A stretch of DNA of 64,000 nucleotides from Streptomyces sp. CB02366 (GCF_001905905.1 NZ_LIVT01000003.1:434001-498000), one strand, 5' to 3'; shown: positions 40,147 through 49,535, counted from the first letter of the stretch. Program-made: numbers and translations. Notes: a model not told the origin generated them from the letters alone.

Positions 40147-41547
40147 TCAGCCGGTGACGACCGACACCTCGCCGATGCCGAGCGCCTTCACGGGCTCCTC
40201 GATCTGCGCCGCGTCCCCCACGAGGACGGTGACGAGCCGATCGACCGGGAACGCGTTGACCACGGCGGCGGTCGCCTCCACGGTGCCGGTCTCCGCGAGC
40301 CGGGCGTAGAGGTGGGCCTGGTAGTCGTCGGGGAGGTGCTGCTCGACCTGGTCGGCCAGCGTGCTCGCGACGGAGGCGGCGGTCTCGAACTTCAGCGGGG
40401 CGACGCCCACCAGGTTCTGCACGGCCGTCTCGCGCTCGGCGTCGGTCAGCCCCTCGGCGGCCAGCGTCCGCAGGACCTTCCAGAGGTCCTCCAGCGCCGG
40501 TCCGGTGGACTCCGTGTCCACCGAGCCGCTGATCGCGAGCATGGCGGCGCCGCCCGAGTCGGGGCCGGAGGAGCGCAGCACCTGGGCGAAGGCGCGCACC
40601 CCGTAGGTGTAGCCCTTCTCCTCGCGCAGCACCCGGTCCAGCCGGGAGGTGAGGGTGCCGCCCAGGCAGTAGGTGCCGAGCACCTGGGCGGGCCAGACGC
40701 GCTCGTGCCGGTCGGCGCCGATCCGGCCGATGAGCAGCTGGGTCTGGACCGCGCCGGGGCGGTCCACGATGACCACGCGGGCGGTGTCGTCCGCGGTGAT
40801 CGGCGGCACCGGACGGGTCTGTCCGGCGTTGCCCGACCAGTCTCCGAGGGTCTCCGCGAGCAGAGCGTCCAGGTCGATGCCGGTGAGGTCGCCGACGATG
40901 ACGGCCGTGGCGGTGGACGGGCGGACGTGCGCGTCGAAGAAGGCGCGCACGGCGGCCGCGTCGATCCGCCGGACCGTCTCCTCGGTGCCCAGGCGCGGCC
41001 GGGACATCCGGGAGGCGGCCGGGAACAGCTCCTTGGAGAGCTGCTTGGCGGCGCGCCGGGACGGGTTGGCCCGCTCGTGCGGGATCTCGTCGAGCCGGTT
41101 GCCGACGAGGCGCTCGATCTCGCTCTCGGCGAAGGCCGGGGCCCGCAGCGCCTCGGCGACCAGCCCGAGGGCCTTGGCCAGCCGGGAGGCCGGGACCTCC
41201 AGGGAGACCCGGACGCCGGGGTGGTCCGCGTGCGCGTCGAGCGTGGCGCCGCAGCGCTCCAGCTCGGCGGCGAACTCCTCGGCGCTGTGCTTGTCGGTGC
41301 CCTCCGAGAGCGCCCGCGACATGATCGTGGCCACGCCGTCCAGGCCCTCGGGCTCGGCCTCCAGCGGCGCGTCCAGGAAGATCTCCACCGCGACGACCTG
41401 CTGGCCGGGGCGGTGGCAGCGCAGCACGGTCAGCCCGTTGGGGAGCGCGCCGCGCTCGGGGGCCGGGAAGGCCCAGGGGCGGGCCGTGCCGGGGGTGGGC
41501 TGCGGGTGGAACTCCATGGTTACTCCAGTCACGGCGGCGTCGCTCAC
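40147..41547 (-). CDS. M16-family peptidase-like subunit lacking the zinc motif
   Basis: This is a 466-residue protein with the two-lobe M16 fold (PNGLTVLRCHRPGQQVVAVEIFLDAP; GTLTSRLDRVLREEKGYTYGV, the conserved R/Y motif of the C-terminal lobe). The HxxEH zinc motif expected near residue 70 is absent: the aligned region reads GLDGVATIMSRAL. Paired with the upstream active subunit, it resembles the beta/alpha halves of processing-peptidase-like heterodimers. GTG 41547 overlaps the upstream stop (GTGA), so the subunits are co-translated. Confidence 0.9.
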   Translation of the reverse strand: MSDAAVTGVTMEFHPQPTPGTARPWAFPAPERGALPNGLTVLRCHRPGQQVVAVEIFLDAPLEAEPEGLDGVATIMSRALSEGTDKHSAEEFAAELERCGATLDAHADHPGVRVSLEVPASRLAKALGLVAEALRAPAFAESEIERLVGNRLDEIPHERANPSRRAAKQLSKELFPAASRMSRPRLGTEETVRRIDAAAVRAFFDAHVRPSTATAVIVGDLTGIDLDALLAETLGDWSGNAGQTRPVPPITADDTARVVIVDRPGAVQTQLLIGRIGADRHERVWPAQVLGTYCLGGTLTSRLDRVLREEKGYTYGVRAFAQVLRSSGPDSGGAAMLAISGSVDTESTGPALEDLWKVLRTLAAEGLTDAERETAVQNLVGVAPLKFETAASVASTLADQVEQHLPDDYQAHLYARLAETGTVEATAAVVNAFPVDRLVTVLVGDAAQIEEPVKALGIGEVSVVTG

Positions 41548-42917
41548 TTGGCCGCCCCCTCGTGGGCGTCGTCGGTGCCCTCGTCGGCCTGCTCGCCGTC
41601 GGCGTCCTCGGCCGGCTCGATGGGCTCGTAGACCAGCACGGCCCGGTTGTCGGGGCGCAGGGCCGCCTCGGCCGCCGCGCGCACCTCCTCGGCGGTGACG
41701 TCCAGGACCCGGCCGACGGCGGTCAGGGCGAGCTGCGGGTCGCCGAACAGGACGGCGTAACGGCAGAGTTCGTCGGCGCGGCCGGCGACCGTGCCGAGCC
41801 GGTCCAGCCACTCGCGCTCCAACTGCGCCTGGGCCCGCTCCATCTCCTCCGGGGTCGGCCCCTCGGCGGCGAACCGGGCCAGCTCCTCGTCCACGGCGGC
41901 CTCGATCTGCGCCACCTCCGCGCCGCCGGACGTCTTCACGTCCAGCCAGCCGAGCGAGGGGGCGCCGGCGAGCCGCAGCAGTCCGAAGCCCGCCGCCACC
42001 GCCGTGCGGTCGCGGCGGACCAGCCGGTTGTGCAGCCGGGAGGACTCGCCGCTGCCCAGCACGGTGAGCGCCAGATCGGCGGCGTCGCAGGCGCGGGTGC
42101 CGTCGTGGGGCAGACGGTAGGCCGCCATCAGGGCGCGTGCGGGGACCTCGGCGGTGACCACCTCGCGCCGCTCCTCGCCGATGATCTCGGGCAGCGTCCC
42201 GTCGCGCGGCGGCTGCTTGCCGTCGTGGGAGGGGATGGAGCCGAAGTACTTCTCGATCCAGGCGAGGGTCTGCTCGGGGTCGATGTCGCCGACCACCGAG
42301 AGCACCGCGTTGTTCGGCGCGTAGTACGTACGGAAGAACGCGCGGGCGTCCTCCAGCGTGGCCGCGTCCAGGTCGGCCATGGAGCCGATCGGGGTGTGGT
42401 GGTAGGGGTGGCCCTCGGGGTAGGAGAGGGCGGTCAGCCGCTCGAACGCGGTGCCGTAGGGCACGTTGTCGTAACGCTGGCGCCGCTCGTTCTTGACGAC
42501 GTCGCGCTGGTTCTCCATGGACTCCTCGTCGAGGGCGTCGAGGAGGGAGCCCATGCGGTCGGCCTCCAGCCAGAGCGCCAGCTCCAGCTGGTGGGTGGGC
42601 ATGGTCTCGAAGTAGTTGGTCCGCTCGAAGCTGGTGGTCCCGTTGAGCGAGCCGCCGGCCCCCTGGACCAGCTCGAAGTGGCCGTTCCCCTTGACCTGGC
42701 CCGAGCCCTGGAACATCAGGTGCTCGAAGAGGTGGGCCAGACCGGTGCGGCCCTCGACCTCGTGGCGCGAGCCGACGTCGTACCAGAGGCAGACCGCGGC
42801 GACCGGGGTCAGATGGTCCTCGGAGAGCACCACACGCAGGCCGTTGGCCAGGCGGTGCTCGGTCGCTGTCAAGCCGCCGGAGCCGGCCTGTGCGGTGGCC
42901 GTGTGACCCATGGGCAT
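41544..42917 (-). CDS. M16-family zinc peptidase, catalytic subunit
   Basis: This is a 457-residue M16 (insulinase/PqqL/mitochondrial-processing-like) metalloprotease. The inverted zinc motif is HLFEH in GLAHLFEHLMFQGS (about residue 62), with the distal Glu ligand in ENQRDVVKNERRQ. The C-terminal lobe contains SGESSRLHNRLVRRDR. There is no signal peptide, so it acts in the cytoplasm. ATG 42917 has AAGGG 6 nt upstream. It forms a coupled operon with the zinc-less subunit. The acidic C-terminal tail is variable. Confidence 0.93.
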   Translation of the reverse strand: MPMGHTATAQAGSGGLTATEHRLANGLRVVLSEDHLTPVAAVCLWYDVGSRHEVEGRTGLAHLFEHLMFQGSGQVKGNGHFELVQGAGGSLNGTTSFERTNYFETMPTHQLELALWLEADRMGSLLDALDEESMENQRDVVKNERRQRYDNVPYGTAFERLTALSYPEGHPYHHTPIGSMADLDAATLEDARAFFRTYYAPNNAVLSVVGDIDPEQTLAWIEKYFGSIPSHDGKQPPRDGTLPEIIGEERREVVTAEVPARALMAAYRLPHDGTRACDAADLALTVLGSGESSRLHNRLVRRDRTAVAAGFGLLRLAGAPSLGWLDVKTSGGAEVAQIEAAVDEELARFAAEGPTPEEMERAQAQLEREWLDRLGTVAGRADELCRYAVLFGDPQLALTAVGRVLDVTAEEVRAAAEAALRPDNRAVLVYEPIEPAEDADGEQADEGTDDAHEGAAK

Positions 42918-43194
42918 GTACGTCCCTTCGATCGCGATGCTGGTCTTCCTGCCAGACCTGCCACTCTAAGCAAGCGCACCGGTGCCTGGCGAAGTTCCCG
43001 TTCCGCGGATGTTTCCGTCGATGGTGTCGCGGACGCCCCCGCGGGCGGCCCGCCCCGACCGCCCCGACCGCTTCGGACGGGTCGAGGTCGGCGTTGTCAG
43101 TCCGGAGGTCCACAATGGAGCGCGTCAGCAGCTCGTGTCGCACCGAACAAGCTCAGGTCGCCCGAACAGAATCCGTGAAGGAGTCGCAGCCGCG

Positions 43195-45648
43195 ATGGCC
43201 CGCCGTAGCACGAAGACCCCGCCGCCGGACGACTTCGAGGAGAAGATCCTCGACATCGACGTCGTCGACGAAATGCAGGGCTCCTTCCTCGAGTACGCGT
43301 ACTCGGTGATCTACTCCAGGGCCCTGCCCGACGCCCGCGACGGCATGAAGCCGGTGCACCGCCGCATCGTGTCCCAGATGAACGAGATGGGACTGCGCCC
43401 CGACCGCGGCTACGTGAAGTGCGCCCGCGTCGTCGGCGAGGTGATGGGCAAGCTGCACCCCCACGGCGACGCCTCGATCTACGACGCGCTCGTGCGGATG
43501 GCACAGCCCTTCTCGATGCGGCTGCCCCTGGTCGACGGCCACGGCAACTTCGGTTCGCTCGGCAACGACGACCCGCCGGCCGCCATGCGGTACACCGAGT
43601 GCCGGATGGCCGACGCCACCTCGCTGATGACCGAGGCGATCGACGAGGACACCGTCGATTTCCAGTCGAACTACGACGGCCAGGAGCGGGAGCCGGTCGT
43701 CCTCCCGGCCGCCTACCCCAACCTCCTGGTCAACGGCGTGTCCGGGATCGCCGTGGGCATGGCCACCAACATGCCCCCGCACAATCTGGGCGAGGTCATC
43801 GCCGCCGCCCGGCACCTGATCAAGCACCCGGGCGCCGACGTCGAGACGCTGATGCGCTTCGTTCCCGGCCCCGACCTGCCCACCGGCGGCCGTATCGTCG
43901 GCCTCTCCGGCATCAAGGACGCGTACACGGCGGGCCGCGGCACGTTCAAGATCCGCGCCACCGTCGCCGTGGAGAATGTGACGGCCCGCCGCAAGGGCCT
44001 CGTCGTCACCGAACTCCCCTTCGCCGTCGGCCCGGAGAAGGTGATCTCCAAGATCAAGGACCTGGTCTCGGCGAAGAAGCTCCAGGGCATCGCCGACGTC
44101 AAGGACCTCACCGACCGGGCGCACGGCCTGCGGCTGGTCATCGAGGTGAAGAACGGCTTCGTGCCGGAAGCGGTGCTGGAACAGCTCTACAAGCTGACGC
44201 CGATGGAGGAGTCCTTCGGCATCAACAACGTGGCGCTGGTCGACGGCCAGCCCCTCACCCTGGGCCTCAAGGAGCTGCTGCAGGTTTACCTCGACCACCG
44301 CTTCGAGGTCGTGCGGCGGCGCAGCGAGTTCCGCCGCACCAAGCGGCGCGACCGGCTGCACCTGGTCGAGGGCCTGCTCGTCGCGCTCCTCGACATCGAC
44401 GAGGTCATCCGGATCATCCGGGACAGCGACAACTCCGCGCAGGCGAAGGAGCGCCTGATGGCGCACTTCTCGCTGAGCGAGATCCAGACCCAGTACATCC
44501 TGGACACGCCGCTGCGCCGGCTCACCCGGTTCGACCGGATCGAGTTGGAGGCCGAGCGGGACAAGCTCACCTCCGAGATCGAGGCGCTGACCGCGATCCT
44601 GGAGTCGGACACGGAGCTGCGCAAGCTGGTCTCCACCGAGCTGGCCGCCGTGGCGAAGAAGTTCGGCACGGACCGGCGCACGGTGCTGCTGGAGTCGGCG
44701 GGTTCGCAGATCGCGTCCGTTCCGCTGGAGGTGGCGGACGACCCCTGCCGGGTGCTGCTCTCCTCCACCGGGCTGCTGGCCCGTACGGCCAACGCGGAGC
44801 CGGTCGAGGTCTCCGAGGACGCCCGGCGGACCAAGCACGACGTGATCGTGTCGGCGGTGGCGGCGACGGCCCGCGGCGACGTCGGAGCGGTGACGTCCAA
44901 GGGCCGGCTGCTGCGGCTCTCGGTGATCGACCTGCCGCAGCTCCCGGACACCCACGCCGAGCCGAACCTCTCGGGCGGGGCCCAGATCTCCGAGTTCCTC
45001 ACGCTGGAGGCGGACGAGGAGCTGATCTGCCTCACCACCCTGGACGAGTCCTCGCCGGGTCTGGCGATCGGCACCCTGCAGGGCGTGGTGAAGCGCGTGG
45101 TGCCGGACTACCCGGCCAACAAGGACGAGTTGGAGGTCATCACCCTGAAGGACGGTGACCGGATCGTCGGGGCGACCGAACTGCGCACGGGCGAGGAGGA
45201 CCTGGTGTTCATCACCTCCGACGCCCAGTTGCTCCGCTATCCGGCGGCTTCGGTGCGCCCGCAGGGCCGCCCCGCCGGAGGCATGGCGGGCGTCAAGCTG
45301 ACGGCGGGGGCCGAGGTGCTGTCCTTCACGGCGGTGGACCCGGCGTCCGAGGCGATCGTGTTCACGGTGGCCGGTTCGCACGGCACGCTGGACGACTCGG
45401 TAATGACGTCCAAGCTCACCCCGTTCGACCAGTATCCGCGCAAGGGCCGGGCCACCGGCGGGGTGCGCTGCCAGCGGTTCCTGAAGGGCGAGGACGTCCT
45501 GGTCTTCGCCTGGGCGGGCGCGGCCCCGGCACGGGCCGCGCAGAAGAACGGCGCCCCGGCGAAGCTGCCGGAGCCGGACCCGAGGCGGGACGGTTCGGGC
45601 ACGCCGCTGCTGGAGAAGGTGGCCGTGATCGCGGGCCCGCCGCTGTAG
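43195..45648 (+). CDS. parC: DNA topoisomerase IV subunit A (ParC)
   Basis: This is an 817-residue type IIA topoisomerase A subunit. The N-terminal breakage-reunion domain has catalytic Tyr133 in AAMRYTECRM and the quinolone region HPHGDASIYDALV (A93, D97). A coiled coil is at about 390-480, and the C-terminal beta-pinwheel contains only a degenerate box (YPRKGRATGG) instead of the GyrA QRRGGKG. That and the partner parE at 54396 identify it as topoisomerase IV, which decatenates the linear chromosome. ATG 43195 is the first codon of the conserved N terminus. It is divergent from the M16 operon across 277 bp. Confidence 0.94.
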   Translation: MARRSTKTPPPDDFEEKILDIDVVDEMQGSFLEYAYSVIYSRALPDARDGMKPVHRRIVSQMNEMGLRPDRGYVKCARVVGEVMGKLHPHGDASIYDALVRMAQPFSMRLPLVDGHGNFGSLGNDDPPAAMRYTECRMADATSLMTEAIDEDTVDFQSNYDGQEREPVVLPAAYPNLLVNGVSGIAVGMATNMPPHNLGEVIAAARHLIKHPGADVETLMRFVPGPDLPTGGRIVGLSGIKDAYTAGRGTFKIRATVAVENVTARRKGLVVTELPFAVGPEKVISKIKDLVSAKKLQGIADVKDLTDRAHGLRLVIEVKNGFVPEAVLEQLYKLTPMEESFGINNVALVDGQPLTLGLKELLQVYLDHRFEVVRRRSEFRRTKRRDRLHLVEGLLVALLDIDEVIRIIRDSDNSAQAKERLMAHFSLSEIQTQYILDTPLRRLTRFDRIELEAERDKLTSEIEALTAILESDTELRKLVSTELAAVAKKFGTDRRTVLLESAGSQIASVPLEVADDPCRVLLSSTGLLARTANAEPVEVSEDARRTKHDVIVSAVAATARGDVGAVTSKGRLLRLSVIDLPQLPDTHAEPNLSGGAQISEFLTLEADEELICLTTLDESSPGLAIGTLQGVVKRVVPDYPANKDELEVITLKDGDRIVGATELRTGEEDLVFITSDAQLLRYPAASVRPQGRPAGGMAGVKLTAGAEVLSFTAVDPASEAIVFTVAGSHGTLDDSVMTSKLTPFDQYPRKGRATGGVRCQRFLKGEDVLVFAWAGAAPARAAQKNGAPAKLPEPDPRRDGSGTPLLEKVAVIAGPPL

Positions 45649-45727
45649 GCCCCGCCGCGTTCGGCGCCCTCGCCGCCGTCCGTACGGGGCGGGCGCGCGG
45701 CAGGTGCGGCGGGGGCGGGCCGGGGCG

Positions 45728-46891
45728 TCACGCCTCCGCGTCCGCTTCCCGCTCCTCGCCGCGTTCTTCCGGTACGTCCTCGGCGTCCTCCTCGGCGCCG
45801 TCCCGGGGTACGTACCGCAGTACGCCCCACATGGCGCGCTCGACGGCGGCGGGATCCCCGGCCGGCGCCCCGGGGGCGGGTTCCTGCGAGCGACAGGCGG
45901 CGAGCCCGGCCCGCAGTGCCGCGGCGTCGATCCCGGCGCCGATCATGACGAGCTGGGTGAGGCGCTGCTCGCCGCGCGCCCAGGGCCGGGGGACGAAGCG
46001 CAGGAAGCGGCCGACCGCGTGCAGCGCGTAGGCGTTGTCCCGGTCTCCCGCACCGAAGTCGACGAAGCCCTTGATCCGGTACAGCCCCTCGGGCCGGAAG
46101 TCCAGGAACGCCATGAAGCGGCGCGGGTCGAGCGGCACGTCCGAGGTGAACTCGACGCTCTCGTACGCCGCGTGGAGATGCCCGTCGTGGCTGTGCCCGT
46201 CACCCCCCTCGTGGGCCCCGCACCCCTCCTCCCGCAGCAGGTCCTCGAAGCTCAGCTGTCCGGCCGCCTCCTCGTGGTCCGGCCGCAGTGCGGGGTCGAA
46301 GAGAAGTTCCGGGTCGATCCGGCCGTGCACGGCGGAGATCACGGGTGCCGGGCCGCTCAGCGCCTCGACCGTCGCCCGCAGCCGCTCCCCCTCGCCTTCC
46401 GCCACCCGGTCGGTCTTGTTCAGGACGACGAGGTCGGCGACGGCGAGATGGCGGTCGAGTTCGGGATGCCGCTCACGGGTGGCGTCGAACTCCGCCGCGT
46501 CGACGACCTCGATGAGGCCCCCGTACAGGATGTGCGGGTCGTCGCTGGCCAGCAGCATGCGCACCAGTTCCTGCGGCTCGGCGAGGCCGCTCGCCTCGAT
46601 GACGATCACGTCCAGCCGGGCGGAGGGCCGGGTCAGCGTCTCCAGGAAGGAGTCGAGTTCGCTGGCGTCCACGGCGCAGCACAGGCAGCCGTTGCCGAGC
46701 GACACCGTGGAGCCGACCTGGCCCGAGACGGTCATGGCGTCGATCTCGATGGCCCCGAAGTCGTTGACGATCACGCCGATCCGGGTGCCCGCCCGGTTGC
46801 GGAGCAGGTGGTTCAGGAGCGTGGTCTTGCCTGAGCCGAGGAAGCCCGCCAGGACGACGACCGGGATCTGCGGGGTGCGGGGCGGGTTCAA
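45728..46891 (-). CDS. CobW/G3E-family GTPase metallochaperone
   Basis: This is a 387-residue G3E GTPase. Walker A is LAGFLGSGKTTLLNHLL, the metal-binding CxCC motif is GNGCLCCAV, Walker B is VIVIEASGLAEP, the base motif is VLNKTD, and the C-terminal CobW_C domain is from about 240. A His/Asp/Gly-rich stretch (CGAHEGGDGHSHDGHLHAAY) is a likely metal-binding loop. Such proteins deliver zinc or cobalt to client enzymes; the metal cannot be determined. TTG 46891 is chosen because AGGAAGG stands 6 nt upstream. It lies 23 nt after the citrate synthase-like gene. No Zur box was recognised. Confidence 0.88.
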   Translation of the reverse strand: MNPPRTPQIPVVVLAGFLGSGKTTLLNHLLRNRAGTRIGVIVNDFGAIEIDAMTVSGQVGSTVSLGNGCLCCAVDASELDSFLETLTRPSARLDVIVIEASGLAEPQELVRMLLASDDPHILYGGLIEVVDAAEFDATRERHPELDRHLAVADLVVLNKTDRVAEGEGERLRATVEALSGPAPVISAVHGRIDPELLFDPALRPDHEEAAGQLSFEDLLREEGCGAHEGGDGHSHDGHLHAAYESVEFTSDVPLDPRRFMAFLDFRPEGLYRIKGFVDFGAGDRDNAYALHAVGRFLRFVPRPWARGEQRLTQLVMIGAGIDAAALRAGLAACRSQEPAPGAPAGDPAAVERAMWGVLRYVPRDGAEEDAEDVPEERGEEREADAEA

Positions 46892-46914
46892 CGGGGGCCT
46901 TCCTGGGGGCGTCG

Positions 46915-48069
46915 TCAGGGTGCCGGTACCGGCTGCGGCGGGGGTGCGCCGACGTAGCGCGCCGCCGGGCGGATGATCTTCGAGTCCTCCGCCTGCTCCA
47001 GGATATTGGCGCTCCAGCCGACCACCCGCGCCGCGCAGAAGGTGGGGGTGAACATCGCGCGCGGCAGCCCGCACAGCTCCATGACCACTCCGGCGTAGAA
47101 CTCCACGTTGGTGTGCAGTTCCCGGCCCGGCTTGAGTTCGGCGAGGATGGCCTCGACCTGGGCCTCCACCTCGACGGCGAAGTCGACGAGCGGGCCGCCG
47201 AAGCCCTGCGCGAGGGACTTGAGCATGCGGGAGCGCGGGTCCTCGGTGCGGTAGACGGGGTGGCCGAAGCCCATGATGCGGCGGCCGGAGAGGACCTGTT
47301 CGCGGATCCAGCCGTCGATGCGGTCCGGGGCGCCGATGGCGTCCAGGGTGTCCAGGGCCCGGCTGGGCGCTCCGCCGTGCAACGGTCCGGAGAGCGCGCC
47401 GACCGCCGCGACCAGGCAGGCGGCCAGATCGGCCCCGGTGGAGGCGACGACCCGGGCGGTGAAGGTGGAGGCGTTGAAGCCGTGGTCGATGGTGGAGACC
47501 AGGTACCGCTCGATCGCCCGGACCTGGTCGCAGCCGGCTTCGACACCGGTCAGCATGTACAGGTAGTTCGCGGCGTGGGGCAGGTCCTCGCGCGGTTCGA
47601 CCGGCTCCAGCCCCTGGCCGAGGCGGTGGAGGGCCGTCAGGATCGTGGGCACGGCCGCGCAGGCGGCGAGCGCGTCCTCGCGCCGCCGTCCGGCGTCGAT
47701 GTCGTACACCGGGCGGAAGCCCGCCGAGGCGCCGAGCAGGGAGAGGGCGGTACGCAGTCCGGCGAGCGGACCGGAGACGGCGCTCGCGCGGGCGATGGCG
47801 GGCAGGGCCTCGCGCACCTGCGGGGGGAGGGTGCGCAGCGCGGCCGTGCGGGCGGCGAAGTCGGCGGCGGCCGCCCCGTCGGGGAGTTCGCCGTGGAACA
47901 TCAGATACCAGACGTCCTCGAAGCTCCGGGTCTCCGCCAGCTCGATCGCCGAGTACCGGCGGTAGTGGTAGAAGCCCTCGCGACCGCGTACGTCGCCGAG
48001 TTCGGTGTCGGTGACGACGACACCGGCCAGACCGCGGGGGACGGCGGGGGCGTCGGGGGTGGTGGTCAT
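46915..48069 (-). CDS. Citrate synthase-like protein with Asp-to-Glu change at the third catalytic position
   Basis: This is a 384-residue member of the citrate synthase family, shorter than the housekeeping hexameric enzymes. Catalytic histidines are present in GPLHGGAP and GFGHPVY. The third catalytic residue, normally Asp in NVDFY, is Glu here (TNVEFYAGVVM). It may be a citrate or 2-methylcitrate synthase, or use another acyl-CoA. ATG 48069 has GGGAG 6 nt upstream; in-frame codons further upstream lie in the divergent promoter. It forms a unit with the cobW-like gene. Confidence 0.88.
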   Translation of the reverse strand: MTTTPDAPAVPRGLAGVVVTDTELGDVRGREGFYHYRRYSAIELAETRSFEDVWYLMFHGELPDGAAAADFAARTAALRTLPPQVREALPAIARASAVSGPLAGLRTALSLLGASAGFRPVYDIDAGRRREDALAACAAVPTILTALHRLGQGLEPVEPREDLPHAANYLYMLTGVEAGCDQVRAIERYLVSTIDHGFNASTFTARVVASTGADLAACLVAAVGALSGPLHGGAPSRALDTLDAIGAPDRIDGWIREQVLSGRRIMGFGHPVYRTEDPRSRMLKSLAQGFGGPLVDFAVEVEAQVEAILAELKPGRELHTNVEFYAGVVMELCGLPRAMFTPTFCAARVVGWSANILEQAEDSKIIRPAARYVGAPPPQPVPAP

Positions 48070-48094
48070 GGCTGCTCCCTCTTCCGTGCATGCA

Positions 48095-48153
48095 ACATTG
48101 ATTCGACTGTCCATGCTTGATGGAAGATCTGTCAATGTTGATTGAATCAATGT
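48095..48153. promoter_or_regulatory. Operator-like inverted repeats between the two citrate synthase-like genes
   Basis: ACATTGATTC (48095-48104) is repeated as its exact complement GAATCAATGT (48144-48153). The second copy is part of the 13-bp palindrome TTGATTGAATCAA (48138-48150), and TCAATGT occurs twice. On the minus strand a perfect TTGACA (48135-48130) could be the -35 of the left gene. The HTH domain of the right-hand gene product is the natural candidate to bind here. Confidence 0.65.
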
Positions 48154-48179
48154 ATACGGCCGGTGGATACGGTGGTCCC

Positions 48180-49433
48180 ATGACGGATCAACCAGAGTCC
48201 GCCCGGCCCGGCGCTCCCCGGCTCACCACCCGGGAGGCGGCCGAACTCCTGGGCGTGAAGCCGGAGACGGTGTACGCCTACGTCAGCCGGGGTCAGTTGA
48301 ACAGCGCCCGGGCCGCCGGAGGGCGGGGCAGCACGTTCGACGCCGACGAGGTACGGGCGCTGGCCCGGCGATCGGGACGGCGGGATCCCTCCCCGGCCGG
48401 GGGCGATCTCGTCTTCCGCACCGGCCTCACGCTCATCGAGGGCGACCGCTGCTACTTCCGCGGGGTCGACGCGACGGAACTGGCCCGGCGGTACGGCTAC
48501 GAGGAGGTCGCCGAGTGGCTGTGGACAGGCGAACCGCGGCCGGGCGCACGGTTCACCGCCCCCGCCGGACCCCTCGCGGCGGCCCGCCGGGCGATCGGCG
48601 CACTGCCCGCGCACAGCGGCTCCACGGACCGGCTGAGGGTCGCGGTCACCGCCGCCGCGGCCACCGACGCACTGCGGTTCGACCTGTCGCCCGAGGCGGT
48701 CCTGAACAGCGCCCGGGGCCTGATCCCGACCCTGGTGGCCGCCCTGCCGACGCTCGGCGACCCCGCGCCCGAGGGGAGTTCCCTGGCGCGGGAGCTGTGG
48801 TCACGGCTGACCGCCGAGCCGGCCGACACCCCTTCCCTCGCGGTGCTGGACGCGGCCCTGGCCCTCCTGATCGACCACGACCTGGCGGCCTCCACGCTGG
48901 CCGCCCGGGTCGCCGCCTCCGCACGGGCCCATCCGTACGCCGTCGTCTCGGCGGGGCTCGGCGTGCTGGAGGGGCCGCTGCACGGCGCGGCGAGCGGGCT
49001 GGCGCACCGGATGCTCCAGGAGGCGGTGGACCGGGGCAGCGCGGTTCCCGTGGTCGCCGACCACCTGCGGACCGGGCGGCGGGTGCCGGGGCTGGGCCAC
49101 CGGCTCTACCGGGGCGAGGACCCGCGGGCGACGCTCCTGTTCGACCTGCTGGCCCGGACGCCCCGGGCCGCGGCAGCGCTGGCGGCGGCCCGCGAGGTGA
49201 TGGCCACGACGGCGCGGCACGCCCCGCTGCACGCCAACGTCGACCTGGCGCTGGCCGTCCTGTCGGTCTCCCGGGGGATGGCGGCGGACGCGGGCGAGAC
49301 CGTGTTCGCGGTGGCCCGGACGGCGGGTTGGATCGCCCACGCGCTGGAGGAGTACGGGGAGCGCCCGCTCCGCATCAGGCCGAGCGGGCAGTACACGGGG
49401 CCCCGCCCACCGCAGCCGCTGCCCACCGCGTAG
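48180..49433 (+). CDS. Helix-turn-helix domain fused to a citrate synthase-like domain
   Basis: This is a 417-residue protein. Residues about 14-65 form a MerR/excisionase-type HTH (LTTREAAELLGVKPETVYAYVSRGQLNSARAAG), ending in RGSTFDADEVRAL. The rest is a citrate synthase fold in which both catalytic histidines (GPLHGAAS, GLGHRLY) and the Asp (ANVDLALAV) are present, though their surroundings diverge from the classic enzyme. Such fusions suggest a regulator that senses acetyl-CoA, oxaloacetate or citrate through a retained enzyme domain (inference). It is divergently transcribed from the other citrate synthase-like gene. ATG 48180 starts the HTH region. Confidence 0.85.
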   Translation: MTDQPESARPGAPRLTTREAAELLGVKPETVYAYVSRGQLNSARAAGGRGSTFDADEVRALARRSGRRDPSPAGGDLVFRTGLTLIEGDRCYFRGVDATELARRYGYEEVAEWLWTGEPRPGARFTAPAGPLAAARRAIGALPAHSGSTDRLRVAVTAAAATDALRFDLSPEAVLNSARGLIPTLVAALPTLGDPAPEGSSLARELWSRLTAEPADTPSLAVLDAALALLIDHDLAASTLAARVAASARAHPYAVVSAGLGVLEGPLHGAASGLAHRMLQEAVDRGSAVPVVADHLRTGRRVPGLGHRLYRGEDPRATLLFDLLARTPRAAAALAAAREVMATTARHAPLHANVDLALAVLSVSRGMAADAGETVFAVARTAGWIAHALEEYGERPLRIRPSGQYTGPRPPQPLPTA

Positions 49434-49505
49434 AGGCGGCCGGCGGACCTCGACCGGGTCCGCGGACGCCTGGCGCCCCCGCGGAGGGGGCCGGGAGCCG
49501 TACGC

Positions 49506-49535
49506 GGCCCCGGGCGCGCGGTCGCGCCCGGGGCC
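49506..49535 (+). terminator. Terminator after the HTH-citrate synthase gene
   Basis: GGCCCCGGGCGCG and CGCGCCCGGGGCC form a perfect 13-bp stem with a 4-base loop, 73 nt after the stop. Confidence 0.75.

Noticed and set aside
43153..45381. 742-codon minus-strand frame opposite parC
   Set aside because: It is an antisense shadow of a gene with all topoisomerase motifs.
46892..48181. Read-through frame joining the CobW gene to sequence up to 48181 (817 codons)
   Set aside because: The upstream portion is an out-of-frame shadow of the citrate synthase-like gene. The GTPase begins at TTG 46891 with its own ribosome-binding site.
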